Shown here: positions 43,619-51,724 of the stretch, piece after piece
How positions within the stretch are numbered: the stretch's first letter is position 1
Layout of the letters: each line of letters starts with the position of its first letter
From: Acetomicrobium sp. UBA5826
Lineage (GTDB): Bacteria; Synergistota; Synergistia; Synergistales; Acetomicrobiaceae
Direction of reading: 5' to 3'
NCBI RefSeq assembly: GCF_002433005.1
Contig: NZ_DJHF01000020.1
Span: 1 to 64,000 of the forward strand
Length of the DNA: 64,000 nucleotides
The notes under the pieces: model-generated
What the model was told of the DNA's origin: nothing
What the model saw: only the letters and a program-made list of their open reading frames with translations
Databases searched by the model: none
Program-made: the position numbers and the translations under genes

Positions 43619-44482
43619 TTATTTAAGAAGCGCGCGCAGCTTGTCTGCCTGCTCCTCATTTATCGTCCCCTTCTTAAGGGCAACCTCAACCGTTACGAGG
43701 CCAAGGGTTTTATAAACGCCTAAAAATTGAGGCAAGTCTTTCATGGCTTCCAGATGTTTTGACACAGTGCTTATGTCTCCTCTGGATATGGGCCCCGTAA
43801 GGGCACCTGTAATCCCAAGTTTTCTTACATTCTCAAGGGTTCCCTCTATCAGAGGAGGAAAAACCTGCAGCCCGACATCATTCGGTACGCCTGCGGTGTC
43901 TAAAAGTTCTTGAGTAACGCTTAAAAGTCCCACCACGTAATTGCTTGCTATAGAGGCAGCGGCATGGTAGAGCACTTTCGAGTCCGACTTTAGGATGAAG
44001 TGCTTTCCCTTCAACTTTTTCACAATTTCCTTGGCAAAATCGTATCCGCCTTCGTCGCCTTCGATGCTGAAATAACTGCCAGGGATGAGGACGATGGCTT
44101 GATCTACGGAAGCAAAGGACTGGATAGGATGGACGGAAAGAATAACAGCCCCGACTTCGGCACATGGAGATAACAATGAAGAGGTATGTGCACCGCTCAT
44201 ATGAACCATGATTTGCCCGGGGCGGATTGCTTTTTGTCTGGCGAGGTCTGCGGCAACCGAAGCGATGGCATCGTCAGATGTGGTGATAAAAAGCACATCC
44301 GATTTATAGGAGAGTTCTTTGGGAGTAAAAACTGAAACTCCAAGGCGCAATGCAAGTTTTCGTGCTGAAGTTTGCGACCTGCTGGCCACTCCTGCTATTT
44401 CGTAACCTGCCTGTTTAAGCAAAATTGCCATGGCCGAACCAACCTTGCCGGCACCGATAAAGCCCAGTTTCAAAGCAAACAC
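43619..44482 (-). CDS. Rossmann/DUF2520 protein, probable PanG-type ketopantoate reductase
   Basis: A 287-residue protein with an N-terminal NAD(P)-binding fold (KLGFIGAGKVGSAMAILL, GxGxxG at about residues 10-15) and a helical DUF2520 domain with HPIQSFA, then KVLYHAAASIASNYVV. It is the first gene before panB and panC. PanG enzymes, described as an alternative ketopantoate reductase in Francisella, belong to my knowledge to this type, and no panE is here. The position makes the missing reduction step the most economical role. A generic oxidoreductase is the alternative; the sequence alone does not prove the substrate. Confidence 0.72.
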   Translation of the reverse strand: MFALKLGFIGAGKVGSAMAILLKQAGYEIAGVASRSQTSARKLALRLGVSVFTPKELSYKSDVLFITTSDDAIASVAADLARQKAIRPGQIMVHMSGAHTSSLLSPCAEVGAVILSVHPIQSFASVDQAIVLIPGSYFSIEGDEGGYDFAKEIVKKLKGKHFILKSDSKVLYHAAASIASNYVVGLLSVTQELLDTAGVPNDVGLQVFPPLIEGTLENVRKLGITGALTGPISRGDISTVSKHLEAMKDLPQFLGVYKTLGLVTVEVALKKGTINEEQADKLRALLK

Positions 44483-44741
44483 CTCTTTAAGGACATCACT
44501 TTAAGATCAAGGGATATTTTATGCCGTCTAACTAATGATTAACAACACTTACTTGGTAGTTATAGAACTTTACGATCACGATTTATTTTTCGACTGAAGC
44601 ATGCTATTTACCTTAAATAAATTGTTTTGGATTATAGCATGGATTTATCTTATGAACAATCTAATGCCATCGGACGCCATATGCGCATATCAGGAAACAC
44701 TTTAAGAAATGCTATTTCAGGTGGTTTTATCTTTGTCCCGG
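44483..44741. other. Divergent intergenic region, pan operon / hydroxyacid dehydrogenase
   Basis: AT-rich, no gene seen. It should contain the pan operon promoter on the minus strand, which I could not fix. The plus-strand promoter begins at 44742. Confidence 0.4.
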
Positions 44742-44770
44742 TTGACAATATTTTTGCGAAGCATTATTAA
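44742..44770 (+). promoter_or_regulatory. Sigma-70-type promoter of the hydroxyacid dehydrogenase gene
   Basis: TTGACA (44742-44747), 17 bases, TATTAA (44765-44770). Transcription would start near 44777, about 60 bases before the start codon. Confidence 0.75.
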
Positions 44771-44838
44771 ACTTGTAAGTATATTGAAGAAAAATTCTTC
44801 AAGGTGAGTATTTTTTGCTAAAAAAGGAGTGATCAGTG

Positions 44839-45828
44839 ATGAGCAGTAAGCCCAAGGTTCTGGTGACCAGTCGCATCCCTGAAGAGGGGATGCGCATGTT
44901 GGAGGAACATTGTGATGTCAAAGTCTTCGACTATGAAGGGGTCTTTCCTAAAGATTTGCTTTTAAAGGAAGTCAAGGGGGTAAATGCCATCGTATGCTTG
45001 CTTGCCGATAAAATCGATGGCGAGGTGATGGACGCAGCTGACCCTCAGCTAAAAATCATCGCTAACTATGCCGTAGGCTTTGACAATATAGATGTAGAGG
45101 CAGCCACAAAGCGTGGCATCATGGTGACTAACACCCCTGGTGTGCTCACCGATACAACGGCAGATCTAGCATGGGCATTGATTCTAGCCACGGCTCGCAG
45201 GGTAGTTGAGGGCGATAAATTCCTGCGTCAGGGGAAGTTCAAAGGATGGAAGCCGATGCTTCTTTTGGGCACCGACGTACATCATGCGACGCTTGGCATC
45301 ATCGGCTTTGGAAGCATCGGAAGGGCAGTAGCACGGAGGGCAATGGGGTTCGACATGAATGTCATATATTACAGCGCCCATAGAACCTCCGAAGAGGTGG
45401 AAAAGAAGTTAAACGCTGAATATAGGTCGCTTGATGACCTGCTTAGGGAGGCCGATTTTATATCTATTCATGTGCCCTTAACCAAAGAAACCAGACATCT
45501 GATCGGCGAGCGAGAGCTAAAGATGATGAAAAAGGAAGCCTACCTCATAAACACTGCGAGGGGACCCATCGTTGACGAAAAGGCCTTGGCGAAGGCGCTG
45601 AAAGAAGGTTGGATCAGGGGAGCCGGCCTTGACGTCTTTGAGCGAGAACCAGGGGTGGATCCCGAGCTTCTTGAGCTTGAAAACGTGGTCCTGCTGCCGC
45701 ACCTAGGTTCAGCATCATACGCCACTCGCGCCAAGATGGCCACCATGGCGGCAGAAAATGTCATTAAAGTGCTCAAAGGAGAAGTACCGCCTAATTTAGT
45801 AAATTCCGAAGTTGTGAAACGCAGTTGA
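44839..45828 (+). CDS. D-2-hydroxyacid dehydrogenase (glyoxylate/hydroxypyruvate reductase type)
   Basis: A 329-residue NAD(P)-dependent enzyme. NYAVGFDNIDVEAA, the cofactor fold LGIIGFGSIGRAVARR, the catalytic arginine in NTARGPIVDE, glutamate in FEREPGVDPE and histidine in LLPHLGSAS fit the GyaR/glycerate dehydrogenase branch. The start is ATG 44839 with AGGAG upstream; GTG 44836 directly before it is possible. It likely reduces glyoxylate or hydroxypyruvate, but related hydroxyacid dehydrogenases look alike. Confidence 0.85.
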   Translation: MSSKPKVLVTSRIPEEGMRMLEEHCDVKVFDYEGVFPKDLLLKEVKGVNAIVCLLADKIDGEVMDAADPQLKIIANYAVGFDNIDVEAATKRGIMVTNTPGVLTDTTADLAWALILATARRVVEGDKFLRQGKFKGWKPMLLLGTDVHHATLGIIGFGSIGRAVARRAMGFDMNVIYYSAHRTSEEVEKKLNAEYRSLDDLLREADFISIHVPLTKETRHLIGERELKMMKKEAYLINTARGPIVDEKALAKALKEGWIRGAGLDVFEREPGVDPELLELENVVLLPHLGSASYATRAKMATMAAENVIKVLKGEVPPNLVNSEVVKRS

Positions 45829-45963
45829 TAATATTACATAGAAAGGACTTAAAGAGGTATTGAGCAAGCTATAGTGTAGAATCTTGCTGTGTTCATTTGG
45901 GGCCAAATGCCATATGAAGAGTTGCTTATTGATGGCTTCAATCAGTCTGTAAACGTTTTGTCG

Positions 45964-45992
45964 TTGACATCAATTTATGTCGGATATATAAT
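45964..45992 (+). promoter_or_regulatory. Consensus sigma-70 promoter of the ylxM-ffh operon
   Basis: TTGACA (45964-45969), 17 bases, TATAAT (45987-45992): both hexamers perfect. The expected transcription start is about 45998-46000, inside the left arm of the hairpin that follows. Confidence 0.88.
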
Positions 45993-46044
45993 CTTCCCGC
46001 TCAGGTTTTGTTATTGCTAAAGGCTTTGAGCGGGGAGATTTTTT
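45993..46044 (+). terminator. Terminator-like hairpin covering the ylxM ribosome site
   Basis: CTTCCCGCTCA (45993-46003) pairs with TGAGCGGGGAG (46027-46037) with one G-T pair; ATTTTTT follows. The right arm contains GGGGAG, the ylxM ribosome site. Read-through from upstream would form the whole stem, while transcripts from the promoter at 45964 would lack part of the left arm. Confidence 0.75.
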
Positions 46045-46425
46045 ATGGCAGATAAGTGTGAGGATTTTTTGAAGTCTCGAATCGAGATGAGCTTGCTTTA
46101 CGATATCTATGGCGGTCTTTTGACCGATAAGCAGAGAAAAGCCTTTGAGCTTCACGAAATGTCCGATTGGTCTTTATCTGAGGTAGCTGATGCCATAGAG
46201 GTTAGCCGACAGGGGGTTTTTGAGCTCCTTCAACGTGCGCGAAAGAGGTTGGTTGAAATAGAGGAAGTAGTGGGTTTTAAACGAACCTTAGTTGCTCTTG
46301 AGGAATATAAGAAAAATCTGGAAAAATTGTTAGATCAGCACGAAAAAGAACTTTCGGAAGAATTTAAATCGAAAATGTCAGAATTGCTTTCGGAATTGAG
46401 AAAGATAGGTGATCAAGATGTTTGA
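46045..46425 (+). CDS. ylxM: YlxM-like helix-turn-helix protein, SRP-associated
   Basis: A 126-residue protein with a sigma-70 region-4-like helix-turn-helix: LLTDKQRKAFELHEMSDWSLSEVADAIEVSRQGV (read here in two conserved parts, residues about 25-60). A C-terminal coiled helix follows. YlxM proteins are almost always encoded just before ffh and are thought to modulate signal recognition particle function. It overlaps ffh by 8 bases. Confidence 0.9.
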   Translation: MADKCEDFLKSRIEMSLLYDIYGGLLTDKQRKAFELHEMSDWSLSEVADAIEVSRQGVFELLQRARKRLVEIEEVVGFKRTLVALEEYKKNLEKLLDQHEKELSEEFKSKMSELLSELRKIGDQDV

Positions 46426-47755
46426 TTCCTTGAAGGAACGGCTGGAATGGATATTTTCCAAGTTAAGAGGCAAGGGGAGACTTACTGAAGAAGATATCAA
46501 TGATGCACTTCGCGAGGTCAGAAGAGCGCTCCTCGAGGCGGATGTAAACTACAAAATAGCAAAGGATTTGGTAGAACGCATTAAAGAACGTTGCCTGGGA
46601 CAGGAAGTCTTGTCGTCGATAACCCCAGCGCAGCAAGTGTATGCCGTCGTATATGAAGAGCTTTGCAACCTGATGGGTGGCAAGAAAGAAAGGCTAAATT
46701 TCGCCGCTAAACCGCCATCGGTATTTATGTTGGTCGGATTACAAGGTTCCGGTAAGACCACCACGGCAGTAAAACTGGCGCTGAAGATATCTGACAGCCA
46801 CAAACCTATGGTCGTGGCCTGTGATCTACGTCGTCCTGCTGCTGTAAAACAGTTGAAAGTACTGGCTGAAAAAGCTCGTATACTTTTTTTCGGTCCCGAA
46901 GAGGCTGGTTCGGGCAACGTGATGGATGTGACTAGAAAGGCTTTGAGCTATGCCGATGCTCATTTGATTGATGTCATAATATTTGATACTGCAGGACGTT
47001 TACATATTGACGATGACCTTATGACAGAACTGGAGCAAATGCATAAACTTCTGGATCCCAATGAGGTGCTTTTAGTTATCGATTCCATGACGGGTCAGGA
47101 GGGAGTCAACGTAGCCGAGGCCTTTAAAGAAAAAGCTGGCATAACGGGTGTGGTTTTAACCAAGCTCGATGGAGACGCTCGCGGAGGTGCCGCTCTTGCT
47201 GTAAAGGCAGCCACAGGTGTTCCAATTAAGCTCGTTGGGGTAGGAGAACACCTGGAAGATTTGGAGGAGTTTGACGCTACACGAATGGCCCAACGTATAC
47301 TTGGAATGGGAGATATGGAGGGCCTGCTCGAAAAAATACAGAAATCTGGCGACACCAAAGAAATTGAACGAGTTCAAAAAAACCTCCAAGACAACAGGTT
47401 TACCCTTGATGATTTGTTGGTCCAGCTTAGACAAATTCAAAAGTTAGGACCACTTGACAAGGTTATGGATATGCTCCCTCTTCCGGGAAAGGTTAAGTCT
47501 CAAGTGTCAGATATAGATTTCAGGCGCATTAAACATGTCGAAGCTGTCATACTCTCGATGACGCCGGAAGAAAGAAAGAAACCCGAGATTATAAAGGGAA
47601 GCAGAAAAAGAAGAATTGCAAGCGGTTCCGGTACGAGTGTTCAAATGGTAAATCAAGTTTTAAAACAATACGAGCAAATGAAGGAGATATTTAAGCGCTT
47701 TGGAAAGGGTAAGGGCAAATTCAAGGGCCTTAAACTTCCAAAGGGATTATTTTAG
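46418..47755 (+). CDS. ffh: Signal recognition particle protein Ffh
   Basis: A 445-residue GTPase that with 4.5S RNA targets membrane proteins. The N domain (1-85) is followed by the G domain with GLQGSGKTT, DLRRPAAVKQL, FDTAGR, TKLDGDARGG and GVGEHLEDLE, then the M domain (from about 300) with DIDFRRIKHVEAVILSMTPEER and the RNA-binding RIASGSGTSVQ...NQ segment. The ATG at 46418 has AGGTG six bases upstream. The C-terminus ends in a lysine/glycine tail. Confidence 0.96.
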   Translation: MFDSLKERLEWIFSKLRGKGRLTEEDINDALREVRRALLEADVNYKIAKDLVERIKERCLGQEVLSSITPAQQVYAVVYEELCNLMGGKKERLNFAAKPPSVFMLVGLQGSGKTTTAVKLALKISDSHKPMVVACDLRRPAAVKQLKVLAEKARILFFGPEEAGSGNVMDVTRKALSYADAHLIDVIIFDTAGRLHIDDDLMTELEQMHKLLDPNEVLLVIDSMTGQEGVNVAEAFKEKAGITGVVLTKLDGDARGGAALAVKAATGVPIKLVGVGEHLEDLEEFDATRMAQRILGMGDMEGLLEKIQKSGDTKEIERVQKNLQDNRFTLDDLLVQLRQIQKLGPLDKVMDMLPLPGKVKSQVSDIDFRRIKHVEAVILSMTPEERKKPEIIKGSRKRRIASGSGTSVQMVNQVLKQYEQMKEIFKRFGKGKGKFKGLKLPKGLF

Positions 47756-47767
47756 GAGGTGTAATAT

Positions 47768-48037
47768 ATGACAGTTAGAATCAGGTTGGCTCGTCATGGG
47801 CGAAAAAAAAGGCCATTTTACAGGTTGGTTGTGGCGGATTCCCGTTCGCCCAGGGATGGAAAGTTCATTGAAATGATAGGCACCTACAATCCCTTGACCG
47901 ATCCCGCAGATGTTAAGGTGAACGAGGAAAGGGCAATGTATTGGCTTAAAGTGGGTGCTCAGCCTTCTGAAACGGCCAGGTCGCTTTTGCGAAAAGTCGG
48001 AGTGTGGGATAAATTCATTGAAAGCAAGAAGGCTTGA
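47768..48037 (+). CDS. rpsP: 30S ribosomal protein S16
   Basis: An 89-residue protein with the standard opening TVRIRLARHGRKKRPFYRLV and ADSRSPRDGKFIE, then IGTYNPL and a conserved WLKVGAQPSETARSLL helix. AGGAGGTG precedes the ATG. Usual place between ffh and the KH-domain gene. Confidence 0.97.
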   Translation: MTVRIRLARHGRKKRPFYRLVVADSRSPRDGKFIEMIGTYNPLTDPADVKVNEERAMYWLKVGAQPSETARSLLRKVGVWDKFIESKKA

Positions 48038-48042
48038 TGTAA

Positions 48043-48282
48043 ATGGCAGATTATGCTGAATTGATAAGAACAATAGTATCCCGGTTGGTTACCAAGCCGG
48101 ACGACGTTGATGTAAGACAAGAAATCGAGGATGGAAAGGTTAAAGTGTCTATAAAAGTGAACCCGGAAGATATGGGTCGTGTCATCGGTAAATCTGGAGC
48201 CACAATCAAGTCAATACGCGTTATAGCCAAGGCAGCGGCCATCAAATCCAAAGATAAAATAGATGTAGTGGTTGAGGAGTAA
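48043..48282 (+). CDS. khpA: KH-domain RNA-binding protein KhpA
   Basis: A 79-residue protein consisting of one KH domain; the GxxG loop is GKSG in GRVIGKSGATIKSIR. KhpA proteins bind RNA with KhpB and affect division and small RNAs in several bacteria. The gene starts five bases after rpsP, in the common rpsP-khpA-rimM-trmD order. Confidence 0.93.
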   Translation: MADYAELIRTIVSRLVTKPDDVDVRQEIEDGKVKVSIKVNPEDMGRVIGKSGATIKSIRVIAKAAAIKSKDKIDVVVEE

Positions 48283-48302
48283 CCAAAGAGGTGAGATGGC
48301 AT

Positions 48303-48833
48303 ATGTGTTCTGAGGAGTTGGTTACCGTAGGCCGAATTGTGGGGGCTCACGGCATAAAAGGAGAGTTACGGCTTTTGCCTTTAACGGACTTTCCTGAGCG
48401 TTTTAAAGATATGGATTACCTAGATGTCTATCGCCCCAACGGTTCTTTTTGGTGCCGACTCACTATAAATTCGATACGGGAGCATGTTGGCAAGGGGCAA
48501 TTTATCGTAGGTGTAGACGAGATAGTCGATAGGGATGCTGCTGAAAGTCTGCGCGGCGGTCTTGTAATGGTCAGGCCTCAAGAAAGAGTGGAACTTCCCG
48601 ATGGGTTTTACTGGATTGACGATTTACTTGGACTTACTGTCGTCGATTGCGATACGGGCAACAATCTGGGTACTTTGGTGGAAATCATGTCAACGGGGAG
48701 CAATGATGTTTATGTTGTAGAAACGGAAAAGGGAAAAAGGCACATGCTTCCGGCGATATCAGAAGTTGTAAAAGAGATCAATATCGATAACGGTTTTGTA
48801 AGGGTGCATTTGCTGGAAGGATTGTGGGAATAG
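48303..48833 (+). CDS. rimM: Ribosome maturation factor RimM
   Basis: A 176-residue, two-domain protein that assists 30S head assembly by binding S19. The N-domain has VGRIVGAHGIKGELRLLPLTDFPERF and the PRC-barrel domain has DGFYWIDDLLGLTVVD, LGTLVEIMSTGSNDVYVV and LLPAISEVVKEI-like segments. ATG 48303 is chosen with GAGGTG about 9 bases upstream. Its stop overlaps the trmD start. Confidence 0.95.
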   Translation: MCSEELVTVGRIVGAHGIKGELRLLPLTDFPERFKDMDYLDVYRPNGSFWCRLTINSIREHVGKGQFIVGVDEIVDRDAAESLRGGLVMVRPQERVELPDGFYWIDDLLGLTVVDCDTGNNLGTLVEIMSTGSNDVYVVETEKGKRHMLPAISEVVKEINIDNGFVRVHLLEGLWE

Positions 48834-50083
48834 TGCGCTTTTCTGTAGTGACTGCTTTCCCGGAGTACTTTGAAGCTTTTTTGAACACGAGCATTATAGG
48901 AAGGGCCGTCAAGGAGGCAAAAATTGAGGTCGAGATCGTTAACTTAAGGGATTACGCCTCGAACCGATATGGTCAAATAGACGATTACTCCTATGGCGGT
49001 GGCGGAATGGTTATAATGCCCGAACCTCTTTACAAGGCTTTAGAAGATATCAAATCCGCCGGTTCTTGCGTTGTATATCCTTCGCCCCAGGGGGTGGTGC
49101 TGACTCAGGACCTGGTGGAGGCGTTGACTAAGAAGGATCACATCGTGTTAATATGCGGTCACTATGAGGGAATTGACGAGCGCTTCGTCGAAAAATGTGT
49201 GGACCTTGAAATATCCATAGGGGATTACGTTTTAACGGGCGGAGAACTGCCTGCGATGGTCATAATTGACGCCATTTCTCGCCTTATTCCGGGAGTGGTC
49301 GGAAAGGAAGAGGCGGTGTTGGAGGATTCCTTTTATAAGGGAATGTTGGATTATCCCCATTACACGAGGCCGGTTAATTGGCAAGGTCTGGGAGTTCCAA
49401 AAGAGCTTACGTCGGGAAATCATCAAGAGGCTGCAACATGGAGAAGAAGGGAGGCCGCTGTCAGAACGCTTAGGCGTCGCCCCGATCTTTTGTCCAGGGC
49501 TGGAATTAGGCCCTATCTGACAAAAGGGGTTTATTTAATGTTAGCGCACTATCCTGTGTTAAATAAAAGCGGTAATGTGGTCGCTTCTGCGGTAACAGGC
49601 CTCGACCTTCACGATATTAGCAGAAGTTGCATGACCTTCGGGGTAGATAAGTTTTTGGTGGTTACTCCCCTTAGGTCGCAGCGCGAGATGGTTTCCAAAA
49701 TAGCAGGACATTGGCAAAAAGCTCATGAGATGGGCCTCAATCCGCTGAGGGCCGAGGCTTTAAACTTGCTTAAGGTCATTGGGTCGATTGACTCAGGTTT
49801 GGCTTGGATAGAAAAAAAGGAAAGAGAGAAACCCTTGGTTGTGGCTACGACTGCCAAACAAGTCAAGGGAGCGCTTCCTTATTTGGAGCTTAAAAGAATA
49901 GCGCTTGAAAAAGATGTTCCTTTGTGCATTCTCTTTGGCACAAGTTGGGGCCTTGCCGATGAAGTTTTTGACCATGTCGATCTGGTTTTGAAGCCTATAA
50001 TGGGAGGTAATGGAGAGTATAATCATTTATCCGTAAGGAGCGCAGTAGCTGTTGTGTTGGACCGACTTTTTGGATGGAGATAA
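48833..50083 (+). CDS. trmD: TrmD tRNA (guanine-N1) methyltransferase fused to a second SPOUT-like methyltransferase domain
   Basis: A 416-residue fusion. Residues 1-225 are TrmD, which methylates G37 of tRNA: GGGGMVIMPEPLY, YPSPQGVVLTQ, ICGHYEGIDERF, SIGDYVLTGGELPAM, and catalytic D165 in EDSF before DYPHYTRP. Residues about 230-416 form a second methyltransferase-like domain, LMLAHYPVLNKSG, TGLDLHDISRSC, FLVVTPLRSQREMV, VATTA, ILFGTSWGLADEV and EYNHLSVRSAVAVVLDRL, which I match to the COG4752/RNMT_2 group. That group is often a separate gene next to trmD. GTG 48833 gives the family N-terminus MRFSVVTAFP; GTG 48824 is possible. The target of the second domain is unknown. Confidence 0.9.
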   Translation: MRFSVVTAFPEYFEAFLNTSIIGRAVKEAKIEVEIVNLRDYASNRYGQIDDYSYGGGGMVIMPEPLYKALEDIKSAGSCVVYPSPQGVVLTQDLVEALTKKDHIVLICGHYEGIDERFVEKCVDLEISIGDYVLTGGELPAMVIIDAISRLIPGVVGKEEAVLEDSFYKGMLDYPHYTRPVNWQGLGVPKELTSGNHQEAATWRRREAAVRTLRRRPDLLSRAGIRPYLTKGVYLMLAHYPVLNKSGNVVASAVTGLDLHDISRSCMTFGVDKFLVVTPLRSQREMVSKIAGHWQKAHEMGLNPLRAEALNLLKVIGSIDSGLAWIEKKEREKPLVVATTAKQVKGALPYLELKRIALEKDVPLCILFGTSWGLADEVFDHVDLVLKPIMGGNGEYNHLSVRSAVAVVLDRLFGWR

Positions 50084-50110
50084 AGATTTAAGCGAGGGAG
50101 GAAAATAAAA

Positions 50111-50458
50111 ATGGATCCAAGGATTGCATTAGTTGAAAAACAATACCAGAAACGCGAGCTGCCGGAATTCAGGCCCGGTGATACTGTTAGAGTTCACGTG
50201 TGGGTAAGGGAAGCCGGCAAAGAGAGAGTTCAGGTTTTTGAGGGTGTCGTGATTGCCAGGAAAAATGGCGGCTTAAGAGAAACGTTTACTGTAAGAAAAG
50301 TATCCGGTGGTATTGGTGTGGAAAGGATATTTCCCTTATACTGTCCTAACGTGGAAAAGATAGAGGTCGTTCGCCATGGTAGGGTAAGAAGGGCCAAGTT
50401 GTATTATTTGAGAAAACTTTCCGGTAAAGCTGCCCGCATAAAAGAACGCCGCAGATAA
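50111..50458 (+). CDS. rplS: 50S ribosomal protein L19
   Basis: A 115-residue protein with PEFRPGDTVRVHVWVREAGKERVQVFEG (in parts), RKNGGLRETFTVRKVS, GVGVER-like IGVERIFPLYCPNVEKIEV, and the basic end RRAKLYYLRKLSGKAARIKERR. It closes the ylxM-ffh-rpsP-khpA-rimM-trmD-rplS operon and is followed by a strong terminator. Confidence 0.97.
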   Translation: MDPRIALVEKQYQKRELPEFRPGDTVRVHVWVREAGKERVQVFEGVVIARKNGGLRETFTVRKVSGGIGVERIFPLYCPNVEKIEVVRHGRVRRAKLYYLRKLSGKAARIKERRR

Positions 50459-50485
50459 ACGAGATAATGTTTTGTCTGAAAATCG

Positions 50486-50524
50486 AAAAAAGGCTTGCAT
50501 CAATTATGTATGCAAGCCTTTTTT
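50486..50524 (+). terminator. Terminator after rplS
   Basis: AAAAAGGCTTGCAT pairs with ATGCAAGCCTTTTTT over a short loop, ending in a T-run: a textbook intrinsic terminator. Confidence 0.92.
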
Positions 50525-50678
50525 CTAAGCCTAAATTCAATAATTGTGTATAATAGAACAAGTCAGGTATATAATATATGATATGCAATGATAGATAGTT
50601 TCGATCCTTAAACTTTGCAAATAGGATCGAGGTACATTAAAAGACGACTGTGGTTAAATATCGAAGGGAGGATTACCA

Positions 50679-51641
50679 TTGAAGAGAATTCTTGTCACGG
50701 GCGGAACGGGACAGATCGGTTCAGAGCTGGTGCCTGCGCTTAGGCAAAAATATGGAAGCGATAATGTGGTGTGTGGAGGTCATAGGCGCAACCCGGACCC
50801 CGAATTGGCAGAAGGCGGCCCATACGAAGTGGTCAATGTTGTCAATGCAGATGAATACGTCGATGTTGTGAAAAAATATGGCATTAACGTCATATATCAC
50901 CTGCCGGCCATATTATCCGCAAAGGCAGAAGAAAATCCGATGGGCGCCTGGCACGTAAATGTTACCGGTTTGATAAACGCCCTGGAAATAGCCAGGGAAT
51001 ATAAATGCTCTCTCTTTGTCCCCAGCTCCATCGCTGCTTTTGGACCGAGCTCTCCGAAATGGAAAACCCCACAGGATACTATACAACGACCTCATACCAT
51101 GTATGGCGTTACCAAAGTGACGGGAGAGCTCTTGTGTGATTATTATTTTCTTAAATATGGCGTGGACACTCGTGGAGTCAGATACCCTGGATTGATTTCT
51201 TACAAAACCCTTCCCGGCGGCGGCACGACAGACTATGCCGTTGAAATATTCTACGAAGCCTTAAAAAACAAAAAATATACATGTTATCTAAAAAAAGACA
51301 CTCGCATGGATATGATGTATATGCCCGATGCTTTAAAGGCTGCCATCGACTTGATGGAAGCCGATCCGTCAAAGCTTGTTCACAGGAATGCCTTTAACAT
51401 TACGGCTATGGCCTTTACTCCCGAGGAGCTTGTTTTGGAAATAAAGAAACATATACCTGAGTTCGAGATTTACTATGATGTAGATCCTGTAAAACAGGGC
51501 ATTGCCGATTCATGGCCCGATATGCTCGATGATAGCTGTGCCAGACAGGAATGGGGATGGAATCACGAGTACGATTTGCCAACAATGGTTAAGGATATGC
51601 TTGAAAAGCTGTCGAAAAAACTGGGGATACATTATAAGTAA
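50679..51641 (+). CDS. tdh: L-threonine 3-dehydrogenase, SDR (epimerase-like) type
   Basis: A 320-residue NAD-dependent short-chain enzyme that oxidises threonine to 2-amino-3-ketobutyrate. The Rossmann motif VTGGTGQIGSEL opens the chain; SSIAAFGPSSP, the catalytic YGVTK, and RYPGLISYKTLPGGGTTDYA are specific to this TDH type. The TTG start at 50679 has AAGGGAGG 7 bases upstream. It stands alone between two terminators. The partner ketobutyrate ligase gene (kbl) is not nearby. Confidence 0.88.
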   Translation: MKRILVTGGTGQIGSELVPALRQKYGSDNVVCGGHRRNPDPELAEGGPYEVVNVVNADEYVDVVKKYGINVIYHLPAILSAKAEENPMGAWHVNVTGLINALEIAREYKCSLFVPSSIAAFGPSSPKWKTPQDTIQRPHTMYGVTKVTGELLCDYYFLKYGVDTRGVRYPGLISYKTLPGGGTTDYAVEIFYEALKNKKYTCYLKKDTRMDMMYMPDALKAAIDLMEADPSKLVHRNAFNITAMAFTPEELVLEIKKHIPEFEIYYDVDPVKQGIADSWPDMLDDSCARQEWGWNHEYDLPTMVKDMLEKLSKKLGIHYK

Positions 51642-51658
51642 TACTTTCATCTAATGAT

Positions 51659-51695
51659 AAAAGCGGGGGCATTGTATTTTTGCCCCCGCTTTTTT
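51659..51695. terminator. Shared terminator, tdh and korB
   Basis: AAGCGGGGGCA pairs with TGCCCCCGCTT and a T-run follows on the plus strand; the A-rich left flank gives a T-run on the minus strand as well. Confidence 0.9.
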
Positions 51696-51724
51696 GGAAA
51701 CCTTGAACGTATCCTGAATTTTAA

